Positions 58,006 to 64,000 of a DNA stretch of 64,000 bases are shown one piece after another. The notes under the pieces were generated by a model, which searched no databases, was not told where the DNA came from, and worked only from the letters and a program-made list of their open reading frames with translations. The first letter of the stretch is position 1. Every line of letters starts with the position of its first letter. A program made the translations under genes and the position numbers. The DNA is from Tetrapyrgos nigripes (lineage: Eukaryota; Basidiomycota; Agaricomycetes; Agaricales; Campanellaceae): positions 43,060-107,059 of the forward strand of contig JAACJM010000275.1 in the NCBI GenBank assembly GCA_013368315.1. The letters are read 5' to 3'.

Positions 58006-58383
58006 TGTCATGACATCTATATTTGGTACTATTTATTTCTTCTTATCTTCGTATCCTCAGATCTTTACACCATATGACTCTTGTTCCACATGCTACGCAC
58101 CGGACCTTTCATTTCTCTGATACAGCTTCTTTTACAGCTTCCTTTTACAGCTTCCTTTACAGCTTCTCTACAGCTTTGATTTTACATATATAAACCCTGT
58201 CCTGACACCTGGTTCCCTATCTTGACCTCTTCGTTGTTGGGACCAGGTGTGTATCTTCCTTTTCATTACTTCTTTCACCTTTACTGATGGGCACTGTAGT
58301 TCCAGTACTTATTGCTGTCTGTTAGTCGAGTCGAGCCTGTAGCTCCTTGTTATTGCTATCTAAGTGCTCACCTCTTTGTGACA
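58006..58383 (+). mobile_element. 5' LTR of a Ty3-type (chromovirus) retrotransposon
   Basis: 378 bp from TGTCATGACATCTATATTTG to ACCTCTTTGTGACA (TG..CA ends). It shares its whole length with the solo LTRs at 37222 and 25694, apart from the 67-bp duplication those carry. It contains the promoter-like TTTACATATATAAACC and TACAGCTTCCTTT repeats. The left flank is CCCAG; the partner LTR lies beyond the window, so the target duplication cannot be checked. No tRNA-complementary TGG primer site directly abuts the LTR. Confidence 0.9.
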
Positions 58384-58557
58384 TTAGGTCGAGATCCCTT
58401 ACTGCACTGGCAGCCTCTGTATAGGTCGTCCTTGCAGGCGCTACTGTCACCACATCTGGACAATACACTGCACCATCCTCAATCTCTGATTCATCTGTCT
58501 CTGCATCTCTCCCACTGTCTCCACCACCACTGCTCTGTGTAGATTGGCTACACAGTC

Positions 58558-59865
58558 TTGACTTATCAGATTAGAAGCACATTAGCTTTGCCTTGTCCCC
58601 ATGCTCATCACTCCATTCCCCAGGTCCGCTACTACTTCTGGGAAGGAGACAACAGTATAATCCTACCCAGCAATCCAGCCCTACTCCACTCCCACTTCCT
58701 ACGCCTTGCCTTTGACCACCTGCCATTCTCTGCTTCTGAATTCAGTACTTCCACTGTTCCATTGCCAGATCTCACTCACACTCCACTTCCGCTATCTGTT
58801 CCACCTTCTGCCATACCAACAGCCTGTCCCAGTCCTACACTTGCACCCAATCCATTCCCTCTTCCTGTGTCACCAGTCCCACTCAGTCCTGTTGCCTCCC
58901 CAATCACTGACATTGACATGTCCTCCACCACCCTTGAAAACCTCCTTCAGGCTCTGGTCAACAACCAGAACCAGCTGCAACAGGCAATCACCAATTTGGT
59001 CAATAGGCCTACCCACAGATCCTCAGACAAAACTCCCAAACCTGCCCCATTCAAAGGCGAGCCAGCCAAACTTGACTCATTCCTATTGCTCTTCATTCTC
59101 TGGGCTGGAGAACAGAAACAGCTCAAACTTGATAATGGGAAACTTGACCCATGGAATTGCATTGCAGAAGCACTCCTTATGATGAAAGGATCTGCCATAG
59201 AATGGGCCACAGAGTATGCTTGTCATATCAGCAGAGTCCGAGCAGAAGAAGCCGGAGCAGTCTTTCCCTGGGAAGGGAACTGGGACAACTTCACCCATGC
59301 ACTAAAGGTTCAGTTTGGGGTAGCAAACAAGCAACAGCTGGCCAAGAACAAGCTTGAGGTGTTGAAGCAGGGAGATAAGACAGTCGTGGAGTTCTCTCAG
59401 ATTTTCAAGATGTGGGTGGAAAAGACTGGGTTCTCAGATCAGGATCTCCAGTACAAGTTCTGGAAGCGCCTTCATAAGGACCTATTGTTCCCATTAGCAA
59501 ATGTGGAGCTAGGACAGAAGGAGGCCCCTAAAAACCTAGACGAGTTGATCAACTGAGCACTTCACATGGAACAGACCCTAGCGGAGTTCATAGGAAAACC
59601 AGTCACTGGCCCTACCCCATCCCTCTCCAAATTCTCCTCTGCATGAGACCCTAATGCTATGGATGTCGACGCCTCCTGTAGTGAGTGTCCCCAGGGTAAC
59701 GGATGCACCTTCCTGGACTACCAGAAGGCGATGCAGGGGCACTGCTATGGCTGTGGTTCCAAGGATCACCTGAAATGAGATGGGAACCATGGACATGACA
59801 AGTGTGAATACTGCGAGAGGATGGGTCATCACTCTTCTGTCTGTCAGGACTGATACATGGGCTGA
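58558..59865 (+). pseudogene. Chromovirus gag, degenerate
   Basis: A Pro/Ser/Thr-rich leader, then from 58918 (MSSTTLENLLQALVNN) a capsid-like region: KPAPFKGEPAKLDSFLLLFI, WNCIAEALLMMKGSAIEW, WDNFTHALKVQFGVANKQQL and VEFSQIFKMWVEKTGFSDQD. After the TGA at 59554-59556 the same frame continues with a zinc knuckle (CYGCGSKDHLK then CEYCERMGHHSSVC). Five TGA codons (59554, 59644, 59776, 59851, 59863) interrupt the last 320 bases, with no TAA or TAG, most where Arg would fit, which points to CGA-to-TGA transitions rather than random decay. Gag normally packages the element RNA. Confidence 0.85.
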
Positions 59866-60234
59866 AGCAGGCAGCATGTGGCTGTCACTGGGAGTGACTC
59901 TTTTAGTCTCTTCCCCAATGATCCACTGCCTTCTACCTCTACTCCCGCCCCCACTGCTACTGTCGCTGCTTCTTCATCCACTGAATCGCTGTCTGTGATC
60001 ACTGCCTTGCAAAAATCTATCGCTGATCAAACTGCCTTACTCCATAACATCGCTAACCAACAGGGTTTTTGAAACAGGTGTCTGTTCCCACCATGGCGCG
60101 AACACCCTTGACTACCCACATGCTCTCTTGTTCCTCATACAATTCTATTCCTTCATGTACCATATCCAGTATCCCTGAAATAGAATTCTTGTGCTTTCCC
60201 ACTTCTGTATATGTGTGAAACTCCAGGGAAGCAA

Positions 60235-63200
60235 AATGAGGCAGTGGTAGTGGCGATGATTGACAGTGGAGCTACAGGTCTGTTCCTGGGACAATCATTT
60301 GTAAAGTAACACTGGATCCAAACCTATCCCCTTCGTAAACCCCTAGATGTCTACAACATTGATGGCATATAGATTGGTTCTGCTGGCTAGCTATGACGTG
60401 GCTATATTTTCTGGTTACGGACTTAGGCAGAGAAGATGTCATCCTGGGCCTTCCCTGGTTGTGTAAGATGAACCCACAGATTGACTGGATGAGTGGCCAG
60501 CTGCAAATCCTTATGGCACCACCCCCATCAGTGGAAGAGGTCTCTGATCAGGATCAGTTTGTTGCTACCAATTTTGGACCAACCCCGAGGGGAAATGCCA
60601 TCCTAGAAGGCACAGAGTCTGAATCAACCCAGTTGATTCCTCAGACCAACCCCCAGATCTGGCAACAGAAAAGGAGGAGGAACCCCAAGTCTATCATATT
60701 CGTGCTAATCAGGCCACAAGCAGGGATCCTCGCTGACACTGGAGAAGAAGTCTGGTGTGCTGCAGAGTTCATGTACTTGCAACAGCTGGCTGAGGAGGCA
60801 AACCAGATGAAACCAAAACAGTCGTTTGAGGAGATAGTCCCTCCTCAATATCGGGATTATTCTCAGGTCTTCTCCAAAGCTGAGTTGGAACGCCTCCCTG
60901 CACACAAACCCTGGGATCATGCTATTGAAACTGGTACCTGGAGCACCTGCCACCCTACGAACCAAGATCTACCCGATGTCCATCAATGAACAGCAGGAGC
61001 TCGATCAATTCCTCGATGAGAATGTCCATAAGGGTTATATCTGACCCTCCAAATCCCTCTGTCCTCTCCTGTCTTCTTTGTGAAGAAGGAAAGATGGGAA
61101 ACTTCAGTTTGTTCAGAATTAACTGACGTTTAAATGAGTACACTATTAAGAACCGCTACCCTCTTCCCCTCGTGCTGACATAGTCAGTCGGCTTCAAGGT
61201 GCCAAGTACTTCACCAAGTTTGATGTATGTTGGGGGTATAAACAATGTCTGGATCAAACAGGGGGGATGAGCGGAAAGGCAGTGTTTGCAACCAACCGAG
61301 GGCTCTTTGAACCTACTGTCATGTTCTTTGGATTGACAAACTCACCAGCTACTTTCCAGGGCCTCATGAACTCCATCTTCTCAGACTTGATTGCAGCAGG
61401 AAAGGTAGCAGTTTATCTGGATGACATCCTGATCTTCAGTGGGACTCTGGAAGAGCATCGAGAAGTGGTTCAGGAAGTGCTAGCCAGGTTGAAAAGGAAT
61501 GATCTGTATCTGAGGCCAGAGAAATGTGAGTTTTGAACGGGAAGAGATAGAATATCTCAGGTTTGATTATCTGGGAAGGGCAAGTCCGTATGGACCCTGT
61601 GAAAGGGTGGCAAGCAGTACAGTACTGGCCAGTCCCCTGCAATGTCTGTGATGTTTTGGGCATTCTTGGGCTTTGCTAACTTCTATCAACGATTCATACA
61701 GAACTTTGCCAAAACTGCTTGATCTATGAACGACCTTACACATAAAGACATCTTGTTTAACTGGGGAACTCAACAACAGGAAGCTTTTGACTCACTTTGA
61801 ATCACCTTCACATCTGCTCCCATTCTTACACTCTGGACACTGGATCGTCCTACCTGAGTCGAAGTAGACACTTCTGGCTTTGCAACAGGGGGAGCCCTGA
61901 TGCAGATGTTAGAAGATGGTCTTTGGCACCCAGTAGCATTCCATTTCAGCATCCATGCAGTCAGCTGAATGCAATTATGAATCTACAACCAAGAGATGCT
62001 GGCTATTATCGAGGCACTGAAGGACTGGTGGAGTTATCTGGAAGGACTACCACAGCCCTTTGAAATCATCACAGACCACTCCAATCTAGAGTTCTGGCAA
62101 ACAGCACAGGATCTCAGTTGATGACAAGCGAGATGGGCCCCTTTGGCTATTACGCTTTGACTTCCGACTAGTCCATCGCCCAGGCAAAGCAAATACCCAA
62201 GCGGACGCTCTTCTCGCCTTTTTCCTCCCACCCAAGTTACAGACTGAGAAGAACAACTTTGGAAACCACGGTAACTCAGACCCAAACACTTTGTAAGGCT
62301 TGCTGCTACTATGCTGGTCAACCCCCTAGAGGAATGGATTTGGCAGGCACTGGGGAGAGAAGTAGAGGTGTTAAAAGGACTAGAGAAGTTGGAGAAGGAG
62401 GGGTTGCAACAACTTGCCAATGGCTTACCTGAATGGGAAGAGGATAATGGATTGGTATACCACAAGGGGCAAGTCTACGTTCCTCCAGATGAAGAGCTGA
62501 AAAGGCAATAGTAGAACAGTGCCACGATGAGCCATCAGCAGGACATCCAGGGCTCACTTCTGGTGGCCCACCGTTTGCTCCTTTGTGGAGAAGTATGTTG
62601 GGATGTGACAAGTGCACCAGGAAGAAGCTACAGCATCACCTACGAGCAGTAATCCAACCTTTGGATGTACCCTTAGGACTCTGGGAAGAAGTCAGCTACT
62701 GTCCTTGCAAGGTTATGATGCAACCCTAGTCTGCACTGACCTCTATGGAAAACAAGTCCATACCCTTCCCTGCACCTCTAACATCACTGCCACTGGGTGC
62801 AAACACTTGTAATTCCTTGGATATACAGAGGAATTACACAAGACTTACACTAGTACACTCAATATGTAAGTCCACTTGACTTACTGAAGTATTACCAAGG
62901 ACCACTGTGAGACTTCATGCCTTACAATAGTCATATATAATTGTTCTATTTTTCTTGGTCTCTGGTAATACTTCAGTAAGTCAAGTGGACTTACATATTG
63001 AGTGTACCAGTGTAAGTCTTATGTAATTCCTCTGTATATCCAAGGAATTACAAGTGTTTGCACCCAGTGTGCCACCGAAGTCGCTGACCTATACTACCAA
63101 GAGATTTTCCGCCTTCATGGCCTCCCACTTCAGATCATGGTCCACAGTTTGCAGCCCAAGCCATGCGTTCTCTGTTAGATCGTCTTGGGATCAAGTCAAA

Positions 63201-64000
63201 CCTTTCCTCAGGCTACTGACCCCAGACAAATGGACAGACAGAATGAGCCAACCAGGAAGTGGAGAAATACCTGCATCTCTACACTAACTATAGGCAGGAT
63301 GATTGGGTAGAGCACCTTCCTATGGCCAAGTTTGTTCTGAACTCCCACACACACTCTGCACATGGCTTGGCACCTTTTGAGGTGACTTATGGCTACCTTC
63401 CTCTGTTCAACATACTGGTGGGCCGTTGCACAGGCATCCCAGATGTAGAAGATCGTCTTGAAGTCCTAAGGCAGGTTCAAAAAGATGCAGGATCAGCATT
63501 ACACCTAGCCAAGCGCTGTATGAAGGAAGGGTATGAAAGAGGGAAATGGAAGGGACATCAGTTCAAGGTTGGAGACTATGTTTGGCTGAGTGCAGAAGAC
63601 ATTGACTTGAAACTTTCAAGTGACAAGTTGGGGGATCGGCAGTTGGGACCATACGAGATTGTGGAAAAAGTCAGAGAGTTAGACTATTGGTTAGACCTCC
63701 CTGAATCTCTTAATTGTCTGCACCCAGCATTCCACATCGACAAACTCTACCCCTACAAGGGTAATTTGGTGAACAGGCCCTTACCTGAGGAGCCAGAGCC
63801 AGTATACCTCGAGGGGGAGGATGAGTCCGAGTATGAAGTGGACACCCTTCTGGATAGCAGGATACAATGGAGGTGACTGGAATACCTTGTCAAGTGGAAA
63901 GGGTATGACAACAGTCATAACTCATGGGAGCCAGTTGCAAATCTCAAAAATGCGAAGTGCAAGATCACAGCATTCGACAAGAAACACCCAGAGGCAACAA
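60235..64000 (+). pseudogene. Chromovirus pol (protease, RT, RNase H, integrase, chromodomain), degenerate, off right edge
   Basis: In order: protease with DSGATG at 60262-60279 and LGREDVILGLPWL (about 60420-60460); reverse transcriptase with FEPTVMFFGLTNSPATFQGL and the YLDD catalytic motif at 61414-61425, followed by LYLRPEKCEF; RNase H (IYNQEMLAIIEALKDWW, ITDHSNLEFW, about 61980-62100); integrase (ATEVADLYYQEIFRLHGLP after the MITE, HSAHGLAPFEVTYGY), the GPY/F-type KLGDRQLGPYEIVEK and, after a TGA at 63874-63876, a chromodomain ([19 protein letters not shown]). The chromodomain places it in the chromovirus clade of Ty3 elements. Many stops and frameshifts make it inactive, and a 279-bp MITE interrupts the integrase. 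Confidence 0.85.
62791..63069. mobile_element. 279-bp palindromic MITE, copy 2, inside integrase
   Basis: Nearly identical to 12798-13076, with the same ends CACTGGGTGCAAAC and GTTTGCACCCAGTG. It is flanked by TGC at 62788-62790 and 63070-63072. Removing it and one TGC rejoins the integrase reading across the site, proving insertion into a pre-existing chromovirus. Confidence 0.93.

Noticed and set aside
58384..58420. Primer-binding site next to the LTR
   Set aside because: The sequence after the LTR (TTAGGTCGAGATCCC) does not begin with TGG and could not be matched to a tRNA end by eye.

Overview
This window looks like repeat-rich accessory DNA from an agaricomycete (mushroom-forming basidiomycete). 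The evidence is a KDZ transposase with its CxC2 cysteine cluster, a TET/JBP-type dioxygenase, HET-domain genes, an OrdA-like cytochrome P450, F-box-like genes and chromovirus-type Ty3 sequences. Genes are cut by many introns of about 50-80 bp with GT..AG borders. The species cannot be fixed from the sequence. No rRNA, tRNA or CRISPR was seen. Many genes are broken, so most coding calls are pseudogenes or exon sets read by eye, without transcript support.

Region 1 (about 1.7-23 kb) reads as a large, decayed KDZ-type composite element. Two long inverted repeat arms (1659-2132 and 22619-23049) enclose a KDZ transposase pseudogene (-), an RNase H1 N-terminal/viroplasmin-like gene (-), a small basic gene (-), a TET/JBP pseudogene with altered catalytic residues (-), a large KDZ-associated gene of unknown function (+), an F-box-like pseudogene (-) and a multi-exon unknown gene (-). 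A short palindrome, CTTTTGCAAAAG, recurs through 2.5-18.65 kb. It lies inside introns of several unrelated genes on both strands, and a 1.4-kb minisatellite in a transposase intron is built around it. This is the most unusual signal in the window.

Region 2 (about 23-36 kb) is a graveyard of repeats: a solo LTR with a perfect 5-bp target duplication, minisatellites, a hAT transposase fragment, the C-terminal half of a metallo-beta-lactamase-fold gene, and a 3.6-kb terminal-inverted-repeat element inserted in a P450 exon and itself carrying a 558-bp hAT-like element.

Region 3 (about 36-52 kb) is a segmental duplication containing a P450, a shared spacer, a HET gene and a small convergent gene. 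Copy A (P450-A, HET-A) is frameshifted, interrupted by mobile elements and, in the P450 part, altered at CpG sites. Copy B keeps an apparently intact P450 (44406-46623) and a full 697-residue HET protein (48716-50809), but its HET block is inverted. An aldo-keto reductase pseudogene lies between the copies. The N-terminal half of a metallo-beta-lactamase-fold gene follows copy B.

Region 4 (about 52-64 kb) holds the C-terminal part of a PIF1-like helicase with a cysteine-peptidase-like tail, a small secreted-type protein gene, an F-box/LRR-like gene, and the 5' LTR and body of a degenerate chromovirus that runs off the right edge. Its integrase is interrupted by a 279-bp palindromic MITE; a near-identical copy sits in the KDZ element, which points to recent mobility.
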